This document shows positions 23,480-36,154 of a stretch of DNA of 64,000 nucleotides, in pieces. Every line of letters starts with the position of its first letter. Within the stretch, counting starts at the first letter, position 1. A program made the position numbers and the translations under genes. Where the stretch lies: contig JALLLS010000002.1 in assembly GCA_025094145.1 (NCBI GenBank), forward strand, positions 682,001 to 746,000, given 5' to 3'. This DNA is from Spinellus fusiger (Eukaryota > Mucoromycota > Mucoromycetes > Mucorales > Phycomycetaceae). The notes beneath the pieces are model-generated. The model searched no databases, was not told the origin of the DNA, and saw only the letters and a list, made by a program, of their open reading frames with translations.

Positions 23480-23925
23480 CATACAACTTAACAATCAAGT
23501 ACTCGTCAAGATGAGCATAAGTGAGCAAGGTAATGTGCCATTATTAACAAAGAGAAACAATAGAAGGAAGTTGTAGATACCACTAAGGACTATTCTAGTG
23601 ATAAAAAGGTAGGCAGTGTCTTCATCTGGGCTTGAGCTCATTGTAATCTATCTCCCAAGGATAAACCATTATAATGTTGGGATATAGATTCTATTGCTAT
23701 GAAGGGAGTGTACTTAGGCAGTAGCTATAGCACATAATATATCATTATCTATACTATTACAATAAACAATTTTATCCATCAACACTACATTCTATTGATA
23801 ATACAATTTGATAGTGAGGTATCCACAAAAGGAAATAACAAGTTGGACATCCACAAACCCTTTGATTTTAATCATTGTTCCATATAAGGTGCGTTTTTTT
23901 CTGTCTCAAAAGGAAGGATATAACT
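23480..23925 (-). mobile_element. Internal fragment of the 41-kb TIR element, inverted
   Basis: The reverse complement of this stretch matches about 41095-41545, including AATACCTC-type sequence, TTCATAGCAATAGAAT, ACAATGAG(C/T)TCAAGCCCAGA, CACATTACCTTG and the spacing between them. There are no terminal repeats here, so it is a partial copy. Confidence 0.75.
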
Positions 23926-26900
23926 GTTAAAGGCCAGAAAATCTTTGGCTGTGGACACAATAAGATTGTCGGAGGCTGGATGAATGTGCAACTATTAAAT
24001 TTAGAAATTGTGGAGCTACAGTTTAATTAACAGATACTTCTTTATCTAGTATGAATCAGAAAAGAAACGTGCTACCCAAATAAAGAAAAACACCAAACAA
24101 ACATTTTCTTGGACTTGTCTTTGTCAATACCTAAGAAAAGTTACCAATATATACGCTACAAATATTTTGATAAATATAATAAATTCAAAATAAAACCATC
24201 TATCATATATATATATATATATATATAATACTTTATACTTAATATTAGGTTAAAGCAGTAAACAGATGAAGGGAAGCAATATGTGTAAAAGTGGACGAAA
24301 TCTGTTTGATAAGAAAACACGGAGTTTTCAGGTTGCTTATTTATTCCTATTTCCACACATCTTACATTTACACCCATACCTACATTTTGTCAATGTTTGT
24401 TAATTTTTTTTTGCTAAAATAATCAATAAAATAGCATATTTGGCTTTGACATACACATTCATTGTGATACACATAATGCAGTTAGACAAAATGACAACAT
24501 CTAAAATGATGTATAGTTTATGTATGAGACTAAGTGTTTATTCTTTACCAGCAACAAGTATAGTGTCTCTATAGCCCATCAATATAATATAAATATCTAA
24601 ACTATTTAATTTCAGAATGAATTTATGCCATTAAAGAATCAAAGCAATTGTTCATTGAAAAAGTAAAAAATAAAATAAAAAGAAACCAAGTATGCACTAA
24701 AATAAAGAGCATTTTGTCTTGACAATTGAATGAGGTTTATGATTATAGTATTTTGTACTTTTTTTTATAAGTCTCACTCTGTGGTAACCATAACGACCAT
24801 ACTTAGAGGTATGTCCATTTTGTAGCCATCTGATAAAGAGTCAGGTACTTAACTTCATTACATGTAGTACTTGATCTTGTCCTCAGTAAGAAAATTATAG
24901 GTGCAACTATAAAAATACTAAGAAGATCATGTTACTTCTGTTACACGTACACTACTGACACTATTGAATTACCTCATCTTTTTGCATAAGATCAAGGTCC
25001 CTCATTTTCTTGCTTGCACGTCGCATTGGTGCTGAGCTACCATTAACCCTTTTTTGATAGATTCAGATACATATGCTACATAATAATTCAATTTTAGTCA
25101 ATGATTTAAGCAAGACAAGATCTGAAGGTAAAACTATCTGCCTAGAATACATACATGAGATATTAGTTTGGCAAAATACAATGGCTGAATGGCAGGGCTA
25201 TATCCGCATATTAGTTATATTATCTGAATACAAGAAAATTGGGATGAATATATGAAACATTATAAATTCAGAGAAAGAAAGATTTACTGAAGACAGAAAA
25301 AATAGGGAACCATAAGTGAGATTGAAAGTGTCTGTGGGGAAACGGCAAGAGGAATGAAAATATAAATACAATCTGAGAAATAAGTGTCAACAGTGAACAC
25401 ATAGTACAATATATTTGAATATATATATATTTTATTTTATTTTTTATAGTGATTATAGACTTAATGAGAAGTTTTCTTTGGGTATTCAAGTGACTATAAA
25501 GAAAAAGAGTACAAAAGTTGAAACTAATAGCCTCAGACCCTGGCGAAAAAGAAAAATATGCTTCAAGCCCTGTTAAACAAGCTGGTGGTGAAAAGCGGGA
25601 TTTTATTAACAAAGCTGTATAGATACTCTATGACAACATTTAGGTGTGTACACAACATACCTATCAGTACCTTCCTCTATAACATTTTTACTGGTTAAGG
25701 ATTAAAACTCGAATAAGGTAAGGTACAGGGCGTCTTTTTTTTTTTTAATAATATTAAAAAAAAGCGTTCCAGGTAAAACTTTTATCTCCATTCTCTCATA
25801 TTGTGATAGGCTGTCCGAGAAAATGTATTTGAGATTCTTGACTTTCCATACAAAACAAAAAATTATTTAGATGTTCTCTCTGTGTAAGCCCATGGAAATC
25901 ACACATCTTTTGCATTTTTCTAGTGGCCATTTTTATGATAAATGACCTGCTCTGTATCATATCATGAGTCAGTATTTATTTGTTGTGTGTTTTGATATTA
26001 AGACAATATGAAAATATTTCTAAAACAAGAAGTTATTAGTAAATAATATTTTCATATGTAAGCTCTCTTACATAATCAATAGGAATTTCATCTACACACA
26101 AAATAATCTCTCTGTAGCTAAAGTGAATAAGAAAGAGCCTTCATCTATTTAAGATTTCGTGTAGTTATTTAATCTTCATGTTTTACTTTTTACTTTAACT
26201 TCATGGTTTTTGTATATGTAGGTTTGAGTCTTTAAAATAGCATAAGAAAGAGTATAGTGATTAAATAAACGATTTAGTTAAATAATGACAAAAAAAAAGT
26301 ATTAAATTTGGCTCTTCTTCATAAAACCATTATTTCACTTGTTCATGATAGCTGGTAACCTGAACTCGACATCTATATAAAGATTAAAGCAAGATAAGAA
26401 ACTATACATTTAAAAAATAAATTCATTAAAACATAATTGATAAAAAGTTTTTTTCAGTCAATTGAAGGTTGTACATCTATATCTAAAGAATTCATGATAT
26501 TATATAGCTACAAGAAAATGAAGTATAGAAAAATGAACAAAATACTCAGAATTGAAAACTAAAATTAAAAAATCATTTCTCTTGATATTATACCATCCAG
26601 ATTTAGTGGTATAACTTTTCTTCTATAATCATTCCAAGTTATCGTTTGCTTGGAATTAACGAAGAAAATAGATTATAAAGTGACTATCAGGAAAACTTTG
26701 AGTGTAAATGAAGGAATATTTTTAATAGTCACTCTATCGAGACACGATGAATTCATTGGCATAAAGTTAGTTTGTTGTACATAAATCAGTAATTGATCTC
26801 TTAGTAGGTTACACTTTCCAAAAATACCTGGATGAGTATTGATATTCTATATTGACATTCATAAAAGAATAGGAAAAAAAGACTATATTTAAGCAGTCAT

Positions 26901-27649
26901 TTTGGAGCATTAAAAAGTAAACTAAGTGTTAAGTTGGGAAATAATCAAAGAAAGTATGTTGCACAGCTACATGGCTTTCACAGTGGAGTGACCATTTTTA
27001 ATAAGTTAAAGCAAGATATTTTTTGGCTGTAACATCAGATTGGTGTCACTTAAGTCCAAAGACAGATGCATAGTTCTATTTTTCAGTAAAAGAGGTTTAG
27101 AATGCTTAAGAATACGGATAGACACTCACAAGCAATGAAAGATGGTTTCAATAAAATATAATCATTTCTATTAATTAATTATACTTTAATCAACTAAGTT
27201 GAATAGATACATTCTATGTAACTGTGTTTTAGAATATTATCTCTGACATTATGAGCTGAAACAGTGACTTAGACAGTTACAGAGCTAAGGATTAGGCACA
27301 ACGATACCTAATTAAACCAGTGATTCATGTTAAGCATGAAATCCCACGATTAATTTAACTGCATCACAGTATGAAATAAACCATATAATCATATTTATAA
27401 CAACGTAACACGGTTTGCCATATTAACTAGAAAATACTGTTTGTTTTTGTTCTTGTTGACATAGTTTATAGCTGAGTCTAGAAAACCACACCTCCATAAG
27501 ATCTTGTCTTTTTTCATATCATTGTAAAATGTTATACAAAGGCTTTTATAGCATTTTAGATTTCAGGCTCTTTTATAAACATAAACATAAACATAAACAT
27601 ATATCTAATAAAATTACTAACACTGATAATGAGAAATTATAATTGATAA

Positions 27650-27720
<71 letters not shown>

Positions 27721-28060
27721 ATATAACCAACAGGAGGTTTAAAGATATCTTATTATGCATTTAGAAGGCTTCAGTCATGAAAAAAAAAGTAACCATCCAT
27801 TTGAGCTACTATGTGAATTTCTATGTGACTATATGTCTGTGAGATGTCATACTAGTTGGATGTAACGAGTTATTTAGGCAAATCTATGGATACAGACCGA
27901 TTTGTATAGAGTTTACTCTTTCTTATTTGGAAACTAACTTTATATGTATTGTATTAAGATAATCATAGGTCCGGGAATCTGTTATATAGATTTACAGGCT
28001 CTCACAATAGTATTGCCTTAAATAGCGTTGTAAGACTATCACTGCTCTGAAGCCTATCAA
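23926..28060. other. Long AT-rich intergenic region
   Basis: Very AT-rich with an (AT)n run near 24208-24228. One weak plus-strand stretch ends near 25619 and contains SDPGEKEKYASSPVKQAG; it could be a fossil exon but has no recognised family. No genes or RNA genes are supported. Confidence 0.5.
27650..27718. repeat. (TAA)n microsatellite
   Basis: About 23 uninterrupted TAA/AAT triplets in non-coding DNA upstream of lipase 1. Confidence 0.95.
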
Positions 28061-28065
28061 AATAG

Positions 28066-28073
28066 TATAAATA
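28066..28073 (+). promoter_or_regulatory. TATA box of lipase 1
   Basis: TATAAATA lies 66 bp before the lipase 1 ATG. The paralogous lipase at 37.7 kb has the same octamer at nearly the same distance (58 bp), which supports a conserved core promoter. Confidence 0.7.
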
Positions 28074-28138
28074 GAGCCAGATTGAATCTAATTGATACCT
28101 ACAACACTATCTACCAACTTCTTTAAGATATCATTCAA

Positions 28139-29640
28139 ATGAAGTTCGCTGCCTTGGCATCAGTCTCTATTGGTCTTATCCTAGCATGCTCCTCTGTGGC
28201 TCATGGTGCACCACGCACAATCAAGAGAACAGCTGTCTTGCCTCCCATTATCGCTCATCGTGCATCTCCAGCAAAAAATGTACCTTCTGTGGATACCAAT
28301 GCAGAAGCTCAAGCATTGTCTTCTAACCCTCCTCTGCCTCCCAATGTTCAAACAAAAGGCGGCTATGGTGTGAACGCTACTGCTCCTCCTACCCGCAAGA
28401 ATACTTCATTCATGTCCCTTCCTCTTGCTTCATCAGCAAAGGTTGAATCCTTGAAGACATACATGTCTCTCTCTTCGAGCGCTTACTGTCCCCTTGTGTG
28501 CCCTGGTGGTATTTGGAGTTGCCGTAACTGTCTCGATGGCTTTACTCTTATCCGATCTTTCAAGATCGCTCCCCTTGATGTCAATGGTTATATCACCAGA
28601 AATGACAGAACCAAGGAGATTCAGCTTGTCTTCAGAGGTATGTAATCCATGATTAGCTAATGAAAATATTACTTATTGTCGTGTTTTAGGCTCTATTTCT
28701 ATTCCAAACTGGGTTGCTGTAAGTATCTTAATTACTGGGCACTAGTTATCTTGAATACTTAAATTTTTATGAAATAGGACTTGTCTTTCGCAAAGAAGAG
28801 TTACCCTCCCGTTGATGGAGCAGAAGTTCACAGTGGTGAGTGTTATTCTGTCTAATTTAAAATCAATTTTAGTTTACTAAAAAATTCTTGCAGGCTTCTA
28901 TGATTCTTATATCAGCAGCCAGTTTGTTGTTGTTCCAATTGTTCTTGATCAGTTAGACAAGTATCCCTCTTACAGAGTTTTGGTTACAGGGTAAGCACTA
29001 CATATTTTTTTAAAAAAATTACACATGATAACATTTATTTTGATTTAGTCACTCTCTTGGTGGTGCTATTGCTACAGTTGCCACTCTTGATCTTTACCAG
29101 CGTGACATTAGACTTTCTAACGCAAACCTTTTTGCTCAAACTTATGGTATGTTTAATTAAATATAGCTCGTGAAAATATGAATGCTAACACAATTCTCAC
29201 TTTAACTAGGTGGTCCTCGTGTTGGTGATGCTAACTTTGCCTATTACTTTTCTTCCACCGGTATTTCTTTTGAGCGCACAGTCAACAACCGTGATCGTAA
29301 GTTCAATAAATTTCTTGGTTGATACTAATATTTTTTTAGTTGTTCCCCATCTTCCCCCTCAAAAATTCGGATTCCTTCACGCTGGTGTTGAATACTGGAT
29401 TGATGGCAACGCCAACAACGTCAGTAAGTATTTAATGCAACGTGTATTAGTGAACTAGGCTAATTATTTTTTAAAAGGAATCTGCGACACCAGTCTTGAT
29501 TCCCGAAGCTGCAGTAACTCTATCGTTCCCTTCACAAGTATGGCTGATCACGTCATGTAAGTTTACAAATTTTCAGGTGCTTCGAGCGTATATTTATTTA
29601 TTTTTATTTTAGTTACTTTGGTATTGTTCCAATATGTTAA
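28139..29640 (+). CDS. Secreted class-3 triacylglycerol lipase 1 (Rhizomucor/Rhizopus type)
   Basis: Nine exons, 28139-28637, 28690-28718, 28778-28835, 28894-28990, 29049-29146, 29210-29296, 29340-29423, 29478-29556 and 29613-29640, encode 352 aa. The precursor has a signal peptide (about 1-24, ending AHGA) and a propeptide before the mature alpha/beta-hydrolase domain. The lid is SISIPNWVADLSF, very close to the R. miehei lipase lid. The nucleophile elbow GHSLGG puts Ser230 in the triad, with Asp289 (NNRD before VPHLPP) and His342 (MADHVIYFG). Paired cysteines near PLVCPG and RNC resemble prolipase disulfides. It should hydrolyse triglycerides outside the cell. It is a paralog of the lipase at 37.7 kb: same exon number, same phases, same length. 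An AATAAA signal lies 70 bp past the stop. Confidence 0.95.
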
Positions 29641-29710
29641 AGAAATCGCTTCTGGCAAGTGAAGAAAATTACCGAGACTCATTTGATTTCGGAGAACTAT
29701 TATATGTATT

Positions 29711-29716
29711 AATAAA
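29711..29716 (+). terminator. Putative polyadenylation signal of lipase 1
   Basis: AATAAA 71 bp downstream of the lipase 1 stop codon, in AT-rich DNA. Such hexamers are common here, so position is the main support. Confidence 0.4.
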
Positions 29717-32090
29717 GTATTATTTATCCAAATCCCTGTATTGAGCTTCAAGCTATGAAATGGCCCATAAATAAAGTGATTTCCCAAATATTTAAAATTT
29801 AGCTTTTATTCTTTGCTCACTTTATTTATTACTATTCATCAAAACAGATGAGATACAGAAGAAAGATGCTTTGCTTTTTGAAACTTTAGGTGGTCTATTT
29901 ATTTTCTATACACTTCTCCCGTAGTTATAAGTTTATAGGGCTCTTAAACATATCCCATACCCTCAATTGATTTAGGAAAGTAAGGTTTCATCATACATGT
30001 AATGAGTTTATTAGCAACGTTTTCAGTACATGGCCTAAGAAAAGTATTTGGCTTTCAATTTGTGTTTTTGTTATGTGTATGCTTATTTTTCATGATAGTG
30101 ACTTCAATTTATTTGTAATAGTAATAAAAAGGCTTTTCATAGTGAAATATATTAATTATTTTATATGTTGAAGACCTTAGACTTTTTTATAACGTTTTTA
30201 TGAAGTGATACTAATTTCAGTGTTATCTCGAAAAATTTATGGACTACTGGTTGGTGTTAATTCTATACTCATTTTACTCAAGCTTTGTAGGTGAATATGC
30301 TCTATAGTTATTAAAGATTGCTCTCTTTATTCATATAAGGTTCTAAGTATATCTAAATCCTTTCACCATGAAATTGTAAATCAAAACATTTATATTTAAA
30401 TTAAGCCTATACGATAGCTCAGGGTATTGTTATTTTTAATGTTACATTATTTGCGCATTGAACATTATTGACACCCAATAGGACTTACAATTGAAGCTCA
30501 TAAAATCAGTTACAGAAAAACTAAAATATGAAAACAAACAAACTACCTAAAGTTATATAAATATAAATAAAAGAAAGCTTCTTCAAATACTCTCTCTATT
30601 CAAAATTATTGTGCTTTACTCAGTCTAAAGTAAAAAAAAATAGGGTGTCTTATGGTATTCACTATAAAATATGATAAAAAATTTAAATTAATTTTATCTT
30701 TACTACTAATTAAAGAAATGCCTTTTAGCGTAAGAATGTTTCACATAACTAGTGTTACTCATAACTCCATGAGATACTTTTTATGGTAATCTGCAACTTT
30801 GAGTATTTTACGCGTTTAAATATTCCGAAAATAGAGATAGGAAAGATAAATAAAAAAAAATAAAAATATCATCATGGCTATAGCCATAACTTAAGAAGTT
30901 TTATGATATAAATTTCTAATGTGACTACAATTAGCATGGATAGCTGTTTAATATATTAAAACCAAGCCATCTAAGTGACTGTTTATCATTTTGTCATACA
31001 ATAAACTGTTTTTATCTAATCAGTGGTTGTTGAATCTCCCACCAATCCCAGAAGCCCATTGAGTTCTTGTCCACATCTAAAGAGTTCAGAAACAGGTTAA
31101 ATACTGGGGTATAGTGTGGTAGAAGTAGTACTAATAAAGTCTAATAATAAACAAGAAGATAAAGATACTTTCTATTGAGAGTCTTTTGAAGGTCTTTTAT
31201 AGATTTCTATTCTAGAGTATGTAGACCTTTATGTTACTAAATAAATCTCTCCAAACTGTCACAACCATTGCTTTGGTTGACATCATAATAGACGTCCATT
31301 CCAATACTTTGTCTAGTTCAATGGAAGAACCGTGATGAGGGAATGGTGCTAACACTAAAGCGGTGAGCTGCTCGCCCCTGACAGGGGTTAATCAAGTGAT
31401 TATTTTAGACACTTCTACTGAGAATAGGTTCCTGAAGTGTTACCGTGAGACAGAAGTTGTTGCAGATTTATTTTTCTAAAGTAAAAATAAAGCTTGATAT
31501 TAGAAGTATACCTGAGTGAACATGAGTCATTTTTCTAATGTATTATGAGTAGCACCATAAAGAGGTCTAAAGTAAATATAAAAATAAAGGTGCTTTTATT
31601 CGCCTTTTATGGCCATCATATCATATCATAGATAATGCTGAATCTATTTGAATTGATATTTTAAAAGATTTGTTTAGATTTCTTAGATAAAGTAACAATA
31701 TGATTTTACATTATTTATATCTCCTCTATAATATATGGGTGACTCTATTCAGACAATGCATCATCTCCGCTAATTTATTGTGTGCTTTCAGAATGAAAAT
31801 AACCCATTTACAAAGTATGAGCTATATTTTCTCTCTATCACTGATGATATCAATTAAAACATAATTAACTAAGAAATAAGCTAATATTGAACTATAGTAT
31901 ACATAAGAAATTAATATTATCTTAAGATTCATTATATTTATGAAACAACTTTTAAGTATGTAATATAGGATAGTGGAATGGTAATACTTAACAATTCAAT
32001 ATATTCATGCAGGCAAACTATAATTCTAGGCTTTTCTACAAACACTTGATACTCAGAAGATAAATGAATGTCAGACATATAGTTCAAAGT
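29717..32090. other. AT-rich spacer between lipase 1 and repeat debris
   Basis: No coding motif, RNA gene or long repeat was recognised. A short hairpin CCCCTGACAGGGG lies near 31375-31387 with no visible context. Confidence 0.5.
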
Positions 32091-32094
32091 ATTT

Positions 32095-32610
32095 TTATTT
32101 TTGGGTGTTGGTTGCTATTCGCGCATTGGGCATTTTAGCCACCCTATGAGATCGTTTGAAAAAAAAGAATAAACATTGAAACACTTCAAATACATAAGTG
32201 AAAAAATAATGCAAATAGAGAAGAGACGGAAAGAAAAGAGAATATAAAACCTCAATGAGGGAAAAATGATGGAAAATGAGTGGAAATGATGGTAAGATGA
32301 GAATTATGAATAGACATCCAAAAGGCCATAAAGTCAGCAAGGAAACCAGGACACCAAAAAGATAACCGTCATCCTGTGGCGATTCGAAATCCAACGAGGG
32401 ATACTTAGAGCAACTCGGACAATCCTGAGGACACAAATACAGCAACTACACTAGCAGCTTCTGGCTTTGCTAAACGGTTTATGAATGGGTGGAAGAGAAG
32501 TATTTGCACTCTATGATAGTGTTGGTATTCCTACTCAACACACCCATCAGCAGCCTCAAAGAGCAAGCTACCAGATGATGGATCTATTTAGGGTAGAGCA
32601 TTGCTCTTCA
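32095..32610 (-). mobile_element. 3' end of LINE (same family as 1-2420), inverted
   Basis: The reverse complement matches about 1855-2415 of the first LINE. It includes the block read as CPQDCPSCSKYPSLDFESPQ and the terminal motif CCCAATGCGCGAATAGCAA. Only the 3' part is present, as expected for 5'-truncated insertion. Confidence 0.85.
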
Positions 32611-32839
32611 CTTTGGCTCAAGCATTGTCACACTATGTCTATCCACCATTACCTTTGAGAAGCTTGTGGAGTCAAGCCCAAACTAATGTCTATTATTAAC
32701 TATCATTTACTGTGATTTCTACTCACTTTTTTTTTATCATTTCTCCCTCATTTGAGGTTTTGTATTTGCCTGTCCTTCTGTCTCTCATTCTTCTGCATTT
32801 ATTTTTTTTCTACTTTTGTATTTGTGGTGTTTATATGTA

Positions 32840-32945
32840 TATCTTAATTTTTCAAAAGCTATCATAAGGTGACTATTATGCTCAATGCGTGAATAGCATT
32901 TACACCCAAAATAATAAAATAAATATACTCTGGACTGTATGTTAT
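32840..32945 (+). mobile_element. LINE 3' tail fragment
   Basis: About 105 bp matching the last part of the first LINE (CATAAGGTGACTATTATGCTCAATGCGTGAATAGCA region against 2340-2420), in opposite orientation to the neighbouring 32.1-32.6 kb piece. It is more diverged. Confidence 0.65.
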
Positions 32946-33291
32946 GTCTTGATATGAAAACAGTTCGGGATATGAAATATCCAGGATTGCTTTCTGTTTA
33001 CTTTATTTACACGGGACATTGTATATCAATTCTCTTAACCTTGTTTGGCTCTTGGTGCTACTTCTTATGGTATAAATTTTTCCCAACTTCACTCATTTAT
33101 CTTATCCCATATATTCTTTCCCCCATGCCCACTCGATTGACTTCACAGTCCCTTCAAACCATGTACACTATGCTTTATACGCGCTAAGTAGGAGTTTATA
33201 AACATTTTGTCAAGCGTTAAAATAAAATTTCGGTGCCAACTACGGCATTATACTTTTTTTTTATATATCAATTCTCTACCTTCATTACTCA

Positions 33292-34266
33292 ATGTCTATT
33301 TCATTCACTGAAGAAGCAAATGACATTAAAATAGCCTTCAAGAATGAAGAATCAAAAATGACTGAACAACCAACCAACACAGAAAAAAATGACACTAATA
33401 AACATAATTTCAGTGATGAAGATACCCATAAGACTCATAAAAAGGGAAAACGTGTTGATGAAGACATACGCAACACTGTTATACATCAACACAAGGTCAA
33501 TGGACTCAGTCAAAGGAAGATAGCTGGCATGGTTGGTGTTTGCCAATCGACTGTTCGTCAAATATTGAAGGAGAATACACTTAGTACTGGAATTCCACAT
33601 AAGACTTGTAAAATGGGGAAACGTGTTGAAGACATGCGCAACACTGTTGTATATGAACACAAGGTCAATGGACTCAGCCAAAAGAAGATAGCTGCCATGG
33701 TTGGCACCAGTAAATGGACTGTTCGTCAAATATTGAAGGAGAATACACTTAGTACTGGAATTCCACATAAGACTTGTAAAATGGGGAAACGTGTTGAAGA
33801 CATGCGCAACACTGTTGTATATGAACACAAGGTCAATGGACTCAGCCAAAAGAAGATAGCTGCCATGGTTGGCACCAGTAAATGGACTGTTGGTAAAATA
33901 TTGAGGAAACATACGCTTAGTACTGGAATTCCACATAAGACTTGTAAAAAGGGAAAATGTGTTGATGAAGACATGTGCAAAACTATTATACATGAGAATA
34001 AGGTCAATGGATTCACTCAAAGGAAGATAGCTACCATAGTTGGTGTTTTCCAAAATACTGTTTCCAGAATCTTGAAGAGGTTCAGGTAAAATGGCACTCT
34101 TGAGTCCATAAAAGATAAAGAGAGTGTATGCGTAAGTACCAAGGAAGATGATTTGGAGAACTTGAAGGAAGAGCCACAAACCACTCCAGACAATGAAGAG
34201 ATTAAGCATGAACAGGATCAATCTACTTATCAAGCCCACCTTCTACAAGCTGATGAAACAAACTAA
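33292..34266 (+). CDS. Protein with four tandem transposase-type helix-turn-helix domains
   Basis: Unspliced, the frame from ATG 33292 runs to TAA at 34087-34089 (265 aa). A short acidic N-terminus is followed by four ~56-residue repeats. Each has a basic entry (KGKRVDEDIRNTV) and a homeodomain-like HTH (GLSQRKIAGMVGVCQSTVRQIL in variants) of the kind at the N-terminus of Tc1/mariner/IS630 transposases. No DDE catalytic domain is present. The same frame stays open for 58 codons after the stop and is rich in Glu/Asp. A 39-nt intron (34086-34124, GTAAAA...AGAG) would remove the stop and give 311 aa (exons 33292-34085 and 34125-34266). The protein therefore looks like a DNA-binding protein built from transposase parts, possibly with an acidic tail. 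Four intact, in-frame repeats argue against simple decay. The function is unknown. Confidence 0.6.
33427..34086 (+). repeat. Four tandem 168/171-bp coding repeats
   Basis: Units 33427-33597, 33598-33765, 33766-33933 and 33934-34086. Units 2 and 3 are identical over roughly their first 140 bp. The end of unit 2 instead matches the end of unit 1, as expected from unequal crossing-over. Unit 4 is the most diverged and lacks the LSTGIP spacer. Confidence 0.93.
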
Positions 34267-34619
34267 GCTTTCCCTATAAAATAGTGTATCTGAATATGTC
34301 TTCATTAACAAACATAAGAATTAGACTGTGACTTGACCAATGCTACTTTACTGTCTGATATAGCGTCAAAGTAATAGACTAATAAGAGACCTCTTTGTAT
34401 TTACAATGGATAATATAGTGATAAAGAAAACAACTCATTTGAAGATAAGATGACCCTCAATAAGTAACCGCTTTTCTTTTTTCATTTTTCAAATGTAGAT
34501 TATCTTCTAAATATACTTTATCTTAATAGTGTTATAGCTTTATAAAATCATTAGCTAAAGATGTAATAGTTTCAACAGACATATGGCATAGTGTTTATAA
34601 TACATAACAGTGGTTTTTA

Positions 34620-35340
34620 TTACAGTTTTACTTATTAACCACTATTATTCTTTGGCATCAATGACTGCTTGGCATCTATCTGTCATATTTTAAATTTATT
34701 GTTATACAAGTTCAATACCAACCCTCTCCCTCTCCTCTGCAAGTAGAGCCTTTAAACATTAAATATTGGTAATAGATGACTTTCTTTATTCAATCCGTCT
34801 TTTTGAGGCTCACCAGATGTGTTCAAGTGGGTTCAAATAAGGATAATGTGTGTGATAGTAATCAAAATACCCCAATTTGATATATCTCTTTCTTCACTAT
34901 CTAGCATAGGCCCCAATATGACAGCTATCACTCTTCCCCAGTCAAGCCATTTCTCTTTTTATTTTGCAGTCAATACCAGAGAGTGCTTTACATAAAAAGA
35001 TCCAAACTCTAACTGATTACAGTAGCTGATTATGGTGTTTCTACATACATCCACATCAAACTTCAACATTCCCAATTTCAGTTGATTATATGGGGCAAAT
35101 AGGTCCTTTCTAATGACTTTTTCCAGGTGTCTGAGATACCTCTCACTAGCTTTATATATATTTTCCATGACTCTTTAAACGCAATGGTGACCCAAGTTCT
35201 TTGATGTTTCTAATACTATTTTGAACTATAGACTTTCTCATTTCAACTACACTTGTAATGACAGTCAATTTCAATCCAGCCTTAAACAGGTAATAAATGC
35301 CCCATCATCTTCTATATTTTGCCTTATCATATTCTTCACA
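34620..35340 (-). pseudogene. Tc1/mariner transposase remnant
   Basis: Minus-strand reading with several stops gives, in order, a DNA-binding part (RNTIISYCNQLEFGSFYVKH), then YLNPLEHIW followed by SKRRIE, then DRCQAVIDAKE. These are the conserved C-terminal signposts of Tc1-like DDE transposases (D-x-NP-x-E near the third acidic residue; QAVI.AKG near the end). Frameshifts and stops show it is inactive. No terminal repeats were identified. Confidence 0.75.
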
Positions 35341-36154
35341 AGTGTGAGTTTCTAAATATCTATCTGAAATATTGTGCTGGCTTAATAATATTTAGAAAGA
35401 ATAAGAGTTTTATGCAAAAACAAGTATCTTTTATTTATTTATTAAAACTTTGGCAAGTATTAAACTCAATTGTGTGTGACTGTATTATCTCAATGATAAT
35501 ACTTAATCTATTGATATAAATCATATCTTTATCTTTTAATGGAGAAAATGAGTTTCAGATAACTATAATACTTTGAAAATTTAGCAGAAATTTCTCTTAT
35601 ACCGTGTGCGAAAGAAACTGGTAATTTTTTCTTTTGTCTAAAAGTCAAAAACTTGTCACCAACTTTTTTTTCTGTCTATTTTTTATTCTACTGCTCTTCT
35701 CACAATATACTTGTCTCATTAAACACTAATAAATAATAAATAATAAAAATAAAAACCCTCTCTCTAACAGAAAGAAGAATACAAAAAAAAACTCACTAGT
35801 TATATCATTCTACGATAAGCAACTGACAATAGCACCAGCCAAGTGTTAATTATCAATTGCTTTAATATGGAATTTACTACCATGTCCATACTCTAAAGAG
35901 ATAATAAGATTTGAGGAATTAAAGACTGCAAGAGGCACGGGGATCAAGTTCGTCCTTACTGAAGGAGATGAGAGAGAAATATCTTGGAATTCCTTTTAGA
36001 CTTTGAATGAAAATTACCTTCTTAAACTGACCCATCTTCTTGAGATTAGTCCATAGATAATTTATATATATATTTTAAATCTATATATATTTATAGCAAT
36101 CATATGTGTAAATTGTTAAATAAGTAGAAGTAGAAAGTGAGTATAGCTAAGATA

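Noticed and set aside
31370..31400. CCCCTGACAGGGG hairpin as a terminator or RNA gene
   Set aside because: It is a single short stem with no flanking gene or cloverleaf; not supportable.
33352..34239. 295-codon open frame on the minus strand across the HTH array
   Set aside because: It is the antisense shadow of the tandem repeats: any open antisense unit is repeated four times. Its translation is repetitive (YNSVAHVFNTFPHFTS) with no family features, whereas the plus strand gives recognisable HTH domains.
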